Shown: in pieces, positions 24,318 through 35,464 of the stretch
Layout of the letters: the number at the start of each line of letters is the position of its first letter
Numbering within the stretch: the first letter of the stretch is position 1
Origin: Hordeum vulgare subsp. vulgare
Lineage: Eukaryota; Streptophyta; Magnoliopsida; Poales; Poaceae
DNA length: 64,000 nt
Assembly: GCF_904849725.1 (NCBI RefSeq)
Contig: NC_058518.1
Location: 323,848,581 to 323,912,580 of the forward strand
Direction: 5' to 3'
Translations under genes and position numbers: made by a program
Notes under the pieces: generated by a model
What the model was told of the DNA's origin: nothing
The model's database searches: none
The model's input: the letters and a program-made list of their open reading frames with translations, nothing else

Positions 24318-25920
24318 TGATGTTTCAAAAAGGATCCCCGACAATGGCGCAGGAATTCTTCTGATGTCCGTTATGCTGCTGCACAAAAGACCTTCCAGTG
24401 GCGCCAGAGATGGCCACGTTGACGACACCAGGAATCCTTCTGCGTTGGTGTTTCCTCGAAGCAGAGAGGATGATGTAGCACATCGGAGGTAAGTATTTCC
24501 CTCAGTTTGAGAACCAAGGTATCAATCCGGCGGAGGAGTATCTCAAGATCCTGCACAAACACATAAGATTGCACCCAACGCTATGAAGGGGTTGTCAATC
24601 CCTTATAGATTGTTTGCCAAGTGAGAACTGAAAGCAACAAAGTAACAAAGAAAAGTAAAAGCGGAGTTGTAAACGATGGATGTGAATAGACCCGGGGGCC
24701 GTAGTGTTTACCAGTGGCTTCTCTCATGAAAGAAAGTAGACGGTGGGTGAACAAATTACTATCGAGCAATTGATAGAACTGTGCAGAGTCGTGACAATAT
24801 CTATGCAATGATTATTTATATAGGCATCACGTCCGAAACAAGTGGACCGATACTTTCTGCATCTACTACTATTACTCCACACGTCGACCACTATCCAGCA
24901 TGCATCTAGTGTATTAAGTCCATAAGAACAGAGTAATGCCTTAAGCAAGATGACATGATGTAGAGGGATAATCTCAAATCAATGATAAAAACCCCATCTT
25001 TTTACCCTTGATGGCAACTGCTTGATGTGTGCCTTGCTGCCCCTACTGTCACTTGGAAAGGTCACCACATGGCAGAACCCAAAACCAAGCATTTCTCCCA
25101 TTGCAAGAATCATAGATCTAGTTGGCCAAACAAAACCCAAGACTCGGAGAGACTTACAAGGATATCAAATCATGCATAAAAGAAATCAGCAAAGACTCAA
25201 ATATATATCATAGATAATCTGATCACAAGTCCACAATTCATCGGATCTCGAGAAACACACCACCAAAGAAGATTACATCGGACAGATCTCCATGAAGATC
25301 ATGCAGAACTTTGTACTGAAGATCCAAGAGAGAGAAGAAGCCATCTAGCTACTAACTATGGACCCATAGGTCTGAAGTGAACTACTCACGAGTCATTGGA
25401 GGGGCGATGATGATGATGAAGAAGCCCTCCAACTCCAAAGTCCCCTCCGGCAGGGCGCCGAGAAGGGTCTCCAGATGAGATATCACGGAAACGGAAGCTT
25501 GCGGCGGCGGAAAAGTATTTTCGAGGCTCCCCTAATTTTTTGCGGAATATTTGGGAATTTATAGACCAAAGACCTAGGTCAGGGGGCGGCCAGGGAGGCC
25601 ACAAGCCTGCCCACGGCCGCCTCCCCCTAGTGGCAGAGTGGGGGCTTGTGGGCTCCCTGGAGCCCACCTGGCTTGGCCCAAAAGCCCCCTGGACTTCTTC
25701 CATTCGGGAAAAAATCATTTCGGGGTTTTTCTTCCGTTTGGACTCCGTTCCAAAGTCAGATCTGAAAAGAGTCAAAAACACGGAAAAACAGGAACTAGCA
25801 CTTGGCACTGAATTAATAAGTTAGTCCCAAAAAGATATAAAAAGGTACATAAAACATACAAAGAAGGCAAGATAACAGCTTGAAACCATCAAAAATTATA
25901 GATACGTTCGAGACGTATCA
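24318..25920 (-). repeat. Element N 3' LTR
   Basis: It runs on the minus strand from TGATACGTCTCG at 25920 to ...GAAACATCA at 24318, 1603 bp, and is closely similar to 30875-32560. On its right is the purine-rich AAGCTTGGGGATGCT (minus strand), the polypurine tract. Confidence 0.9.
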
Positions 25921-28579
25921 AGCATCCCCAAGCTTAACTCCTGCTCGTCCTCGAGTAGGGAAGTGATAAGAATGAATTTTTGATGCTTTCATGCTACCTA
26001 GCATAGGTGTACTTTGTAATTCCTCTTATGTAACGTGAATGTTCAGATCCATTAGATTCAAAACAATAGTTTGCTATTGACGTGGAAACAATAATAATTC
26101 AAGCAAACTAGCAAAGTAATCATGAACTTTCAAAATAACAAGGCCAAAAGAAAGTTATCCCTACAAAAGCATACAGTCTGGCTATGCTCTATCATCATTG
26201 CACAACGAATTTAAATCATACACAACCCCGGTATTGGCCAAGTAATTGTTTCACACTTTTACTTTCTCAAACATTTTCAACTCTCATGCAATACATGAGC
26301 GTGAGCCATGGTTATAGCACTATAGATGGTGTGGAATGTGGTGGAGGTTGCAAGACAAAAAAGGAGAAGATAATCACATTAACTAGGCATATCAATGAGC
26401 TGTGGAGATGCTCATCAATAGATATCAATGTGAATGAGTAGTGATTGCCATACAAATGATGCACTAGAGCTACAAGTATGTGAAAGCTCTTAAAGAAAAC
26501 TAGTGGGTGTGCATCGAACTTGCTTGCTCACGAAGACCTAAGGCAATTTTGAGGAAGCCTATCATTGGAATATACAAGCCAAGTTATATAATGAAAATTT
26601 CCCACTAGCTATATGGTGGTGACAAAACGAGAGACTCTCAATCATGAAGATCATGGTGCTTAATATGCACAAGTGTGGAAAAAGTGGTAGCATTGTCCCT
26701 TCTCTCTTTTTCTCTTTTTTTGGTGGGCTCTTTGGCCTCTTTTTTTATGGGCTTCTTTGGCCTCTTTTATTTACTCACATGGGACAATGCTCCAATAATG
26801 ATGATGATCACACTTTCAACTCAAAACTTAGAGCAACTATGACTCTATATGGAATGCCTTCGGTAGTGTACCGTTGCAATGATCTAGCATGGCATAGACA
26901 TCAATGGAAACATCATGTTAGCTATCTTACGATCGTGCAAAGGCAATGTAGACGTGGTGGCACATGTCATGGTGGTAGTTGCATGTCAATATATATCGGA
27001 ATGACTTTGAAAAAGCCATAGTAGGTAGGTATGGTGGCTGTTTTGAGGGAGGCTAATGGTGGGCTTTGTGCACCGGCGAAAGTTGCGCGACACTAAGAAG
27101 ATAGTGGTGGTGGAAGGTGAAAGTGCATCTAAACCATGGACTCAACATTAGTCATGAAAAACTCATATACTTGTTGCAAAAGTTTTATTAGTAATCGAAA
27201 CAAAGCATTCAACGCATACTCCTAGGGGAAGGGTTGGTAGGTATAAACCATCGCGCGATCCCGACCGCCACACAAAGGATGACAATCAAAAGACTAATCA
27301 TGCTCAGACTTCATCACATAGCGGTTCACCATACGTGCATGCTACGGGAATCACTAACTTCAACACAAGTATTTGTAGATCCACAACACCTTACTAGCAT
27401 GACTTCAATATTACCATAACCACAACTCAAAACTAATTGAGATGAATCAAACTTCTCTAACTATTCAATGCACATGAAGGTGGAAGTTTTCGTATCCCTT
27501 TGGATAACTACCCCTTTTGAGACTACTTTCAAAGCATAGATCAACTACCAAGCCACGCACCGCTGTGCTCTAAAAGATAGAAGTGAAGCACATAGAGCAA
27601 AAGTATCTAGCTCAAAAGATATAAGTGAAGCACATGTGAGCTGAATTGTCTACCAAAAGATATAAGTGAAGCTCGACAAAATCATGGTGTGTGCATGTCT
27701 CTATAGGTGTGCAGTAAGGATGATTGTGACAAAAAATAAATAAAAGACTCGTACGATACAATACGCTCCAAGCAAAAACACATAACATGTCGTGAATAAA
27801 AATATAGCCCCAAGTAACGTTACCGATGGATTGAAGACGAGACAGAGGGGATGCCTTCCCGGGGCATCCCCAAGCTTAGGCTTTTACGGCATCCTTGAAT
27901 CTCTTGGGGTGCCTTGGGCATACCCAAGCTTGAGCTCTTGCCACTATTTTATCTTTTTGTCCATAAGAACTTCACCCAAAACTATAAAATTTCACAACAC
28001 GAAACTTAAACAGAAACTCGTGATATCATTAGTACAAGAAAGCAAACCACCACTTCCTTAGGTACTGTAGCTAACTTAAATTCTACTTGTGCTGATGTTG
28101 GGTTACTGTACTTTCAATCTTCCATGGCTAATACCCCCGATACTATCCATAGTTTCATCAAAATAAACAACCAACACAACAAAAACATAATCTAATAACA
28201 TCAGACCAGTCTGTAGCAATCTGTATGTTTCGTATACCTCTGTTACTTCACAAATTCTGAAAAATTACGACAGTCTGAAGAATGTGCGTAGCAATCAGCA
28301 GCAAAAAGAATAAACTCAAAATCTCTTACAGAAAAAATGAAAATTCTTTTCGTGAGCAGAAAGTTTCTGTCTTTCCCAGCATGACCAAACGATCATCCTC
28401 AAGACTAATCATAACGGTTTTGCTTGGCACAAATGCAAAAAGAAACACAAAAAACACAATCATAACAGAATTATGAAAGTGTGGAAAACAAAAAACAGAA
28501 AGGAAAAGGATAAATTCGTTGGGTGGCCTCCCAACAAGCGCTTTTGTTTAACACCCTTAGCTAGGCGAAAGTGATGGAA
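25921..28579 (-). other. Element N 3' noncoding region
   Basis: About 2.66 kb between protease and the 3' LTR holds no ORF with recognisable motifs. It contains repeated CCCCAAGCTT-type phrases (25925, 27868, 27925) typical of the 3' noncoding part of these elements. Confidence 0.6.
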
Positions 28580-29542
28580 TCACGTATAGTCATCTTTGGT
28601 ACTCAAACCATAGGTAGCCCTCATCATAGATTCATAAGGCAATCTTATTTTCTTTCTAGGAAAGTGCTCCATGCCCTTCTTTAAAGGAAATTGAAATCTA
28701 ATATTCCCTTCCTTCATATCGATGATAGCACCAATAGTCCTTAGGAAAGGTCTACAAAGAATAATGGGACATGAAGGATTGCAATCTATGTCAAGTACAA
28801 TGAAATCCACGGGTACATAGTTCTTATTTGCAACAATAAGAACATCATCGATCCACCCCATGGGTTTCTTGACAGTAGAATCCGCAAGATGCAAATTAAG
28901 AGAACACTCTTCAATCTCATGAAAACCAAGAATATCACATAAAGACTTTGGAATCGCGGAAACACTAGCACCAAAATCACACAAAGCATTGCACGCATAG
29001 TTTTTGATCTTGATTTTGATAGTAGGTTTGCACTCATCATGAAGTTTTCTAGGTATAGAGACTTCTAGTTCGAGCTTCTCTTCAAGAGATTTCATCATAG
29101 CATCTACGATATGCGCGGTAAAGGCTTTGCTTTGGCTATAAGCATGTGGAGAGTTTGCAATGGATTGCATCAAAGAAATGCATTCAAACAAGGAGCAATT
29201 ATCATAATTGAATTCCTTGAAATCCAAAGTGGGAGTTTCATTACTACCCAAATTTTTGACTTCTTCTACTCCACTCTCCACACCTTTATCATCAAGATAG
29301 GTGGACTCCGAATCATCGGGGCATTTTTCAACCAAAGTGGATTTATATCCAGCCCCTCCATAAGTAGGTTTGACACGCGAAAACAAAGATTCAAGAGGAG
29401 ACACACCAAGCACTTTAAGATCTTCGTGATTTGCATCACTAGAACGCACCCTTTTAAACCATTCATGTCTAGCGCGAATTTGGGCGGTTCTTTCTTTGCT
29501 CTCATTCATGGAGATACGCATAGCTTTCAAAGTTTCATCCAA
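28580..29542 (-). pseudogene. Element N protease region (retropepsin)
   Basis: The 320-codon stretch is continuous with gag apart from breaks upstream. It contains CDFGASVSAIP near 28960, the catalytic D-x-G loop with phenylalanine at x, and the C-terminal IILCRPFLRTIGAIIDM block near 28730. It ends STKDDYT, with no polymerase after it. The domain would cleave gag and keeps its key aspartate. The reading frame is separated from gag by a one-base deletion in an A-run near 29625 and a TAA near 29570. Confidence 0.8.
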
Positions 29543-30653
29543 GTTGACCTTGGGAGGAGCGCATCTAACTTACAAAGCATCAATATCACAAGACATTCTA
29601 TCAACGCTCTTAGCCAAATCGTCTATTTTGAGTATTTTTCCTCTATGGACGCATTGAAAATCTTTTGAGAGTTGATGAACTCTTCGATATTACTCTCTAG
29701 ATCAGAGGGTAATTTGTTGTGATTTCCATAAGTGTTGCCGTAGGAATTGCCATAATTGTTAGAGGAGTTACTAGGAAAAGGCCTAGGAACATAGTTTCCT
29801 TTAAAAGCATTGTTGTTGCCAAAATTGTTCCTACCAACAAAATTCACGTCCAAACTAGCGTTGCTACTCTCAATCAAAGAAGATAGTGGCATGTCATTAG
29901 GATCTACGGTAGCGTTTCTACTAGCAACCAAATTCATCAACTCATCCATCTTAGCACTAAGCGAGTTAATCTCTTCTGTAGCGTGCACCTTTTTGCTAGC
30001 AGGCGACCTTTCAGTGTGCCACTGAGAGTAGTTGGTCATGATATTGTCTAGGAGTTTTGTAGCGTCTCCTAACGTGATTTCCATGAACGATCCACCTGAG
30101 GCGGAGTCCAATATATTGCGAGAAGCGAAATTCAAGCCAGCGTAAAAGATTTGTATAATCATCCACAAACTCAAGCCATGAGCAGGACAATTTCTAATCA
30201 TAAGCTTCATTCTCTCCCAAGATTGTGCAACGTGTTCATGATCAAGTTGCTTGAAATTCATGATATCGTTATGTAAGGAGATGATCTTAGCCGGCGGAAA
30301 ATACTTGGATATGTAAGCATCTTTGCATCTATCCCAAGAATCGATACTATTTTTAGGCAAAGAAGAAAACCAAGTTTTTGCGCGATCTCGCAACGAGAAA
30401 GGAAAAGTTTCAACTTAATCACGTCATTATCCACATCTCTTTTCTTTTGCATATCGCAAAGCTCAATGAAGGTATTGAGATGGGATGCGACATCTTCACT
30501 GGGAAGGCCAGAGAATTGCTCTTTCATAACAAGATTCGGCAAAGCCGCGTTGATTTCATATGATTCCGCACTAGTGGCGGGAGCAATCGGAGTACTAATA
30601 AAATCATTATTATTAGTGCTCGAGAAGTCGCAAAGTTTGGTGTTTTCAGACAT
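29543..30653 (-). pseudogene. gag: Element N gag (retrotransposon capsid)
   Basis: It starts at the ATG at 30653 (MSENTKLCDF). The N-terminal part has the FSGLPSEDVASHLNTFIELCDM capsid motif. A frameshift near 30385-30400 moves to the frame open from 30393, which holds RDRAKTWFSSLP and HEHVAQSWERMKLMIRNCPAHG, the classic Retrotrans_gag segment. A Gly/Asn-rich stretch (NNYGNSYGNTYGN) stands where a zinc knuckle might be, and I see no CCHC motif. The product would form the particle. This copy is frameshifted at least twice. Confidence 0.8.
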
Positions 30654-30850
30654 GATGTCTTCAACAAACAAACAAGCACACAAGCAAGCAAGAAACCGGC
30701 AAGGGCAAGAGAAAACGACGAAGGAGAAAGGCGAATGAAAACGGCAAATGTGAAGTGGGGGAGAGGAAAACGAGAGGCAACTGGCAACAAAAGTAAATGC
30801 AAGAGAAGAGTTTGTGAAACCTACTTGGGTAGATCTTGATTTCTCCTCTC

Positions 30851-30864
30851 CGGCAACGGCGCCA
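30851..30864 (-). other. Primer binding site of element N, tRNA-Asp type
   Basis: The minus strand reads TGGCGCCGTTGCCG ten bases after the LTR end, the tRNA-Asp-type site common in Athila-like Gypsy elements. Confidence 0.8.
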
Positions 30865-30874
30865 GAAATACTTC

Positions 30875-32560
30875 TCATGTTTCAAAAAGGATCCCCGGCA
30901 ATGGCGCAGGAATGCTTCTGATGTCCGTTATGCTCCTGCACAAAAGACCTTACAGTGGCGCCAGAGATGGGCACGTTGACGACACCAGGAATCCTTCTGC
31001 GTTGGTGTTTCCTCGAAGTGGAGAGGATGATGTAGCACAACGGAGGTAAGTATTTCCCTCAGTTTGAGAACCAAGGTATCAATCCGACGGAGGAGTATCT
31101 CAAGATCCTGCACAAACACATAAGCTTGCACCCAACGCTATGAAGGGGTTGTCAATCCCTTATAGATTGTTTGCCAAGTGAGAACTGGAAGCAACAAAGT
31201 AACAAAGCAAAGTAAAAGCGGAGTTGTAAACGATGGACGTGAATAGACCCGGGGGCCGTAGTGTTTACGAGTGGCTTCTCTCATGAAAGCAAGTAGACGG
31301 TGGGTGAACAAATTACTGTCGAGCAATTGATAGAACTGTGCAGAGTCGTGATGATATCTATGCAATTATTATTTATACAGGCATCACGTCCGAAACAAGT
31401 AGACCGATACTTTCTGCATCTACTACTATTACTCCACACGTCGACCGCTATCCAACATGCATCTAGTGTATTAAGTCCATAAGAACAGAGTAATGCCTTA
31501 AGCAAGATGACATGATGTAGAGGGATAATCTCAAACCAATGATAAAAACCCCATCTTTTTACCCTTGATGGCAACTGCTTAATGTGTGCCTTGCTGCCCC
31601 TACTGTCACTCGGAAAGGTCACCACATGGCAGAACCCAAAACCAAGCACTTCTCCCATTACAAGAATCATAGATCTAGTTGGCCAAACAGAACCCAAGAC
31701 TCGGAGAGACTTACAAGGATATCAAATCATGCATAAAAGAAATCAGCAAAGACTCAAATATATATCATAGACAATCTGATCACAAGTCCACAATTCATCG
31801 GATCTCGACAAACACACCTCCAAAGAGGACTACATCGGATAGATCTCCATGAAGATCATGGAGAACTTTGTACTGAAAATCCAAGAGAGAGAAGAAGCCA
31901 TCAATAACGAATTAACCCTTTATCCATTTTTTCTTTTTAAATACCCCCTTCCCTGGGGAAAGAAGAATAGTAAAAAAGATATGGAGTGCACTAGAAAAAA
32001 TCTAGCTACTAACTACAGACCCGTAGGTCTGAAGTGAACTACCCACGAGTCATTGGAGGGGCGATGATGATGATGAAGAAGCCCTCCAACTCCAAAGTCC
32101 CCTCCGGCAGGGCGCCGGGAAGGGTCTCGAGATGAGAACTCGCGGAAACGAAAGCTTGCGGCGGCGGAATAGTATTTTCGAGGCTCCCCTATTTTTTTGC
32201 GGAATATTTGGGAATTTATAGGCCAAAGACCTAGGTCAGGGGGCGGCCAGGGAGGCCACAAGCCTGCCCACCGTCGCCTCCCCCTGGTGGCGGAGTGGGG
32301 GCTTGTGGGCTCCCTGGAGCCCACCTGGCTTGGCCCAAAAGCCCCCTGGACTTTTTCCGTTCGGGAAAAAATCATTTTGGTGTTTTTCTTCCGTTTGGAC
32401 CCCGTTCCAAAATCAGATCTGAAAAGAGTCAAAAACACGGGAAAAACAGGAACTGGCACTTGGCACTGAATTAATAAGTTAGTCCCAAAAAGATATAAAA
32501 AGGTACATAAAACATACAAAGAAGGCAAGATAATAGCGTGAAACCATCAAAAAGATATCA
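30875..32560 (-). repeat. Element N 5' LTR
   Basis: It is 1686 bp, ends next to the PBS and pairs with 24318-25920. The last bases read CATGA rather than CATCA. It is longer than its partner mainly because of extra sequence at 31903-32002. Confidence 0.9.
31903..32002. other. 100-bp extra segment present only in the element N 5' LTR
   Basis: The 3' LTR reads gaagccatctagctac at 25342-25357. The 5' LTR has the same flanks, but about 100 AT-rich bases separate gaagccatc and tagctac. The remembered form in related Triticeae elements is the short one, so this is probably an insertion. It shows no terminal inverted repeat and no obvious target duplication beyond a shared ATC. It could be filler DNA captured during break repair, perhaps organellar. 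Confidence 0.55.
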
Positions 32561-34262
32561 ACATTCCAGCAGGAAACTAGGGGCTGATAAAAGTGGTTTT
32601 CACAGGCAGGGATGGGAGGTGAAACTATGTCCTGGAGCATCTGATATGGAAGGACTACATTTCTGCAATGTTTCAGCTCAAGCAAGGAAGTGTAACTAGC
32701 ACTTGCTGTACAGAGTGACCTTTCAGTCATAATTCAACTTGATGATGTGTTCCTCATTATCTCCACATGAGCATGCCATCTCTTGGCTTGAAACAGTGCC
32801 TTGGGATGCAAGGTACCGTCTGGAAAGGGATGGGGGCTTTCGGTTAAGCAGAAGTGGGGCAAGAGGGGTAAAAAGGGTGGTTCCAAGGGTGAAATGAGGA
32901 GTAGTTACATGGAGCCTCTCTCCAATAGTTGACTAGTGGCCATGGAAATGTTACTGGAGGTAAAATGTAACCATATGAAGCTGTGGTAGAAAGTTGAGCT
33001 CAAGGGTTAAAGTGGAAGGGGCCAAAGTAGCCAATAAAGTGAATGCACACAAGGTGTTTGATAAGTGGCAGAGCAATCAGATGGACTTCAATGGATGTGA
33101 AACTTGACAGGATCAAATAAAAGATGAAAATAAGCTTGGACACCAAATTTGAGATGTGGTGGAGAAGATTTCCAATGTAAACTTGGAAAACCCTTGAAAT
33201 GGGCAGAAATGACTTTCTGCTTACAAAACTATTCAAATCAATTCCCACAAATCCCATATTTGGTGTGAGGTATTATTGGAGCACTAAGGGATGCACAAAA
33301 AGTTTGGGGTTAATTGGAGAAACTTTATAATGTAAAGTTTCCCAAAGTCAGAAATCAACAGAAAGGGTTTTGAGGGGCTTGGGGCAAGTTCCCCTACTCA
33401 CCTTGATGCACCACTTGGTGTGGATACATTATTGGAGTATTAGAACATGTCCACCAAATTTTATCACAATTGGAGGAACTTCACAATGTAGAGTTGCTCA
33501 AATTTGAATCTGGACAGATAGGGTTTTAGAATAATTAGGGGAGTCAAACCTACTTGGATTGAGATAAAACTTGTCAAGACCATCAAACCTATCATAGGTG
33601 ACATGCTGGAATTTTACTCGAATTTATTGAGAATATTTCTTATAGGAATATTCCAAAAGATTAAAATACGCAGGAATGGTTTTGGAGGGGTTTGCCCAAT
33701 ATTTTGAACATGACCATGTGTTGAAACTCATATATATGGAATAAATAAATCCACTAAGTTTCCCTAAATTTTATTAAATATTTTGGAAGCAATAAAAATA
33801 ACTTTCCTTCATAAGAGACCATTTGTGGCCTCACAGAAAGGTATTTAAATAAAATAATAAAATAACTTTTAAAATAATAATATTGTGTTTTTTGGAAGAC
33901 ATTTTGATAATAGGTTTTAAATAAAATAATTGGTGCAAAATAAATTCCCTAATTGGAGGACTTGTAGTACAAATCTCATCTTAGGGGTTTGAAAGTTGAA
34001 TTCAAAGAAATGCATTTTGGTGAAAATAATATTTGGTAAAAATAGTTTCTGGTCCTAACACATGGCATGATCATTAGGCATGAGTTTTGGGCTAAGGAGG
34101 TGAGTGTGGAGAATAGCAAGAGTTATTGAGAATCAACACAAACATACCAGCAAGCAAGCAAACAATAGTCACTTCAATCACCACAAGCATTCACAATTTT
34201 TTTGATTGGTCCTAATTTTTGAAATAAGTAAATTAGTCAGGAAAACTAAACACAGGGTGTTA

Positions 34263-34279
34263 CAGACTTTACCCCCTTA
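34263..34279 (-). other. Polypurine tract of LARD-BC
   Basis: On the minus strand CTTAAGGGGGTAAAGTC directly precedes the LTR start TGTAACACCC. Upstream GGGGACGATATTTT is the common 3' end context of plant Gypsy elements, which argues that the LARD derives from a Gypsy ancestor. Confidence 0.7.
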
Positions 34280-34774
34280 AGAAAATATCGTCCCCGAGAT
34301 TTGTTAAGGTGAAAACAAGGGTCTGCTCCTGCTATGGAGCAGGATTCACCGGTATCAATAATCTAAAACACTCGGTCTCGCATGGTTACCTCAAGAGTGC
34401 CACTTATTGGTGCATCTGTGTTCTTTGGAGATGTCGGAGAAGGGAAAATTTGCAATACCTGGATGCTTGTCGTACGTGGTGCTTGGCACCTACTCCGGCT
34501 GACAGGTGGGCCCAGGGGCCGCCGTCAGCCTCTTCTTCTTCCTTTGATTCTTCTTTCCTGGGTGAGTCCCATGTGCTGCCTCCACTTGCGGTGCCTAGGG
34601 TGTAGGGTGTCCCGGGCCGCCCTGCGGTGGTGCGCGGTGAGCCAACTCCCGGCGCAGCAAGCACTCACCTCGCGGGCCTGGGCATGTTGGCACTGCTCTG
34701 GGATTCCGAGCGAGCACCGACGGCCGAGCGGCAAGCCGGGCTGGTGGCCTTGCTAGTGGCTCTCCGAGCCTGGC

Positions 34775-34781
34775 TATAAAT
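34775..34781 (+). promoter_or_regulatory. TATA box, antisense to LARD-BC
   Basis: TATAAAT in cctggctataaattggcc is followed after 25-30 bases by a pyrimidine-rich leader (ctcgttctcccacccgg, ctcttcttccttcttc), a typical grass promoter layout. The ORF start follows 108 bp later. A similar cctggctataaatagcc occurs in the LARD-D LTR promoter at 58792-58807, so an origin from an LTR promoter is possible. Confidence 0.45.
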
Positions 34782-34882
34782 TGGCCAGGGAGTCCTTCTC
34801 GTTCTCCCACCCGGCCTCGCTCCTTTCTGCTGCTCCAGTCCTCTTCTTCCTTCTTCTTCTCCTTGCAGGTGCTCGAGGAGGG

Positions 34883-35050
34883 ATGCCAATGGTGGACGAG
34901 ACCCCGGGGTGGCTTATAATCTTCCTGTCCGGGATGGTGGCGTTGCTGGTCGGGGTCTCGACACTATACCGCGTGATCGTCCACGATGATCGTCATGATG
35001 CTGTCGCTCCCACAGCGGCTCTCCGCGGTGACAGGGATCATGACGATTAG
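34883..35050 (+). CDS. Small antisense ORF with one membrane helix, unknown function
   Basis: The 55-codon ORF starts MPMVDETPGW and ends DRDHDD. The second ATG (ccaATGg) has the better start context. Residues about 10-33 (WLIIFLSGMVALLVGVSTLY then RVIV) form a plausible single transmembrane helix, followed by a charged His/Asp/Arg tail. It lies between the PPT and the centre of LARD-BC on the opposite strand, behind a TATA box and ahead of an AATAAA at 35197. Additional antisense ORFs in this position are known in Tat/Ogre/Grande-type plant Gypsy elements. I know no relative of this protein. It might be chance in GC-rich DNA or an LTR fragment. Confidence 0.4.
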   Translation: MPMVDETPGWLIIFLSGMVALLVGVSTLYRVIVHDDRHDAVAPTAALRGDRDHDD

Positions 35051-35196
35051 GCATCAACTCAGTGTATGCGTGGTGTTGGTGTGTTAGTGGCTGTGAATGC
35101 TGCCGTGGTTTAGGTGGAGGTTGCTCCCGGTGCGTCTGTCCTTGCTGTTCTTATTGTCTTGCACGTCGTAGTCAGCATAGTTGACGTTGAAGTTGC

Positions 35197-35202
35197 AATA
35201 AA
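35197..35202 (+). promoter_or_regulatory. Poly(A) signal candidate downstream of the small antisense ORF
   Basis: AATAAA is followed by the GT-rich tgtgttgtttc, about 150 bp after the ORF stop. Such motifs are frequent by chance. The value is in its position relative to the TATA box and ORF. Confidence 0.3.
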
Positions 35203-35464
35203 ATGTGTTGTTTCTACTACGTCATCGTGGCTCCTTGATCATGTTGATGCTTCACCATGCTTGCGAAGACTGTCTTCGGTTGCCGGAGGGTTGCACTCTG
35301 CGGTGTCTGTGGCCCATCTAACAGGACAGAGGCACCCATCCTCTTACTGGGTGAATAAGTATGTCATCAGTGAGGATGACAACATACTTTCCTCAAACAT
35401 GACATAAGCACAGTGCTCTCGAGTCAGGTGAGGAGAAAGGGGACTAGCTATGGGCGGCACTGGT

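Larger units (their letters stand above)
24318..32560 (-). mobile_element. Element N: Athila-type gag-protease element, non-autonomous
   Basis: This 8.2 kb element is flanked by ACATT at 24313-24317 and 32561-32565. Its LTRs are 24318-25920 and 30875-32560. On the minus strand the right LTR starts TGATATC and the left LTR starts TGATACGTCTCG. A tRNA-Asp-type PBS and gag-protease ORFs follow the right-hand LTR. About 2.7 kb between protease and 3' LTR has no reverse transcriptase or integrase. It belongs to the TGATACGTC Athila-like group of Triticeae (Sabrina/WHAM-like). Mobility would depend on pol from a related element. Confidence 0.85.
21067..34262 (-). repeat. LARD-BC 3' LTR, interrupted by element N
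   Basis: Its own sequence is 21067-24317 and 32561-34262. Together, less the 5-bp duplication, this is about 4948 bp, matching the 4952 bp 5' LTR. It begins on the minus strand with TGTAACACCCTGTG at 34262. The first 165 bases at the 21067 end differ from 47027 onward at about 14 positions by hand count, so the pair is not very young. A GC-rich block lies at about 23280-24050. I see no gene in it. Confidence 0.85.

Noticed and set aside
34781..34882. N-terminal extension of the small membrane ORF, starting at a TTG
   Set aside because: The frame is open, but it begins within the TATA box and has no ATG. The ATG at 34883 is the reasonable start.
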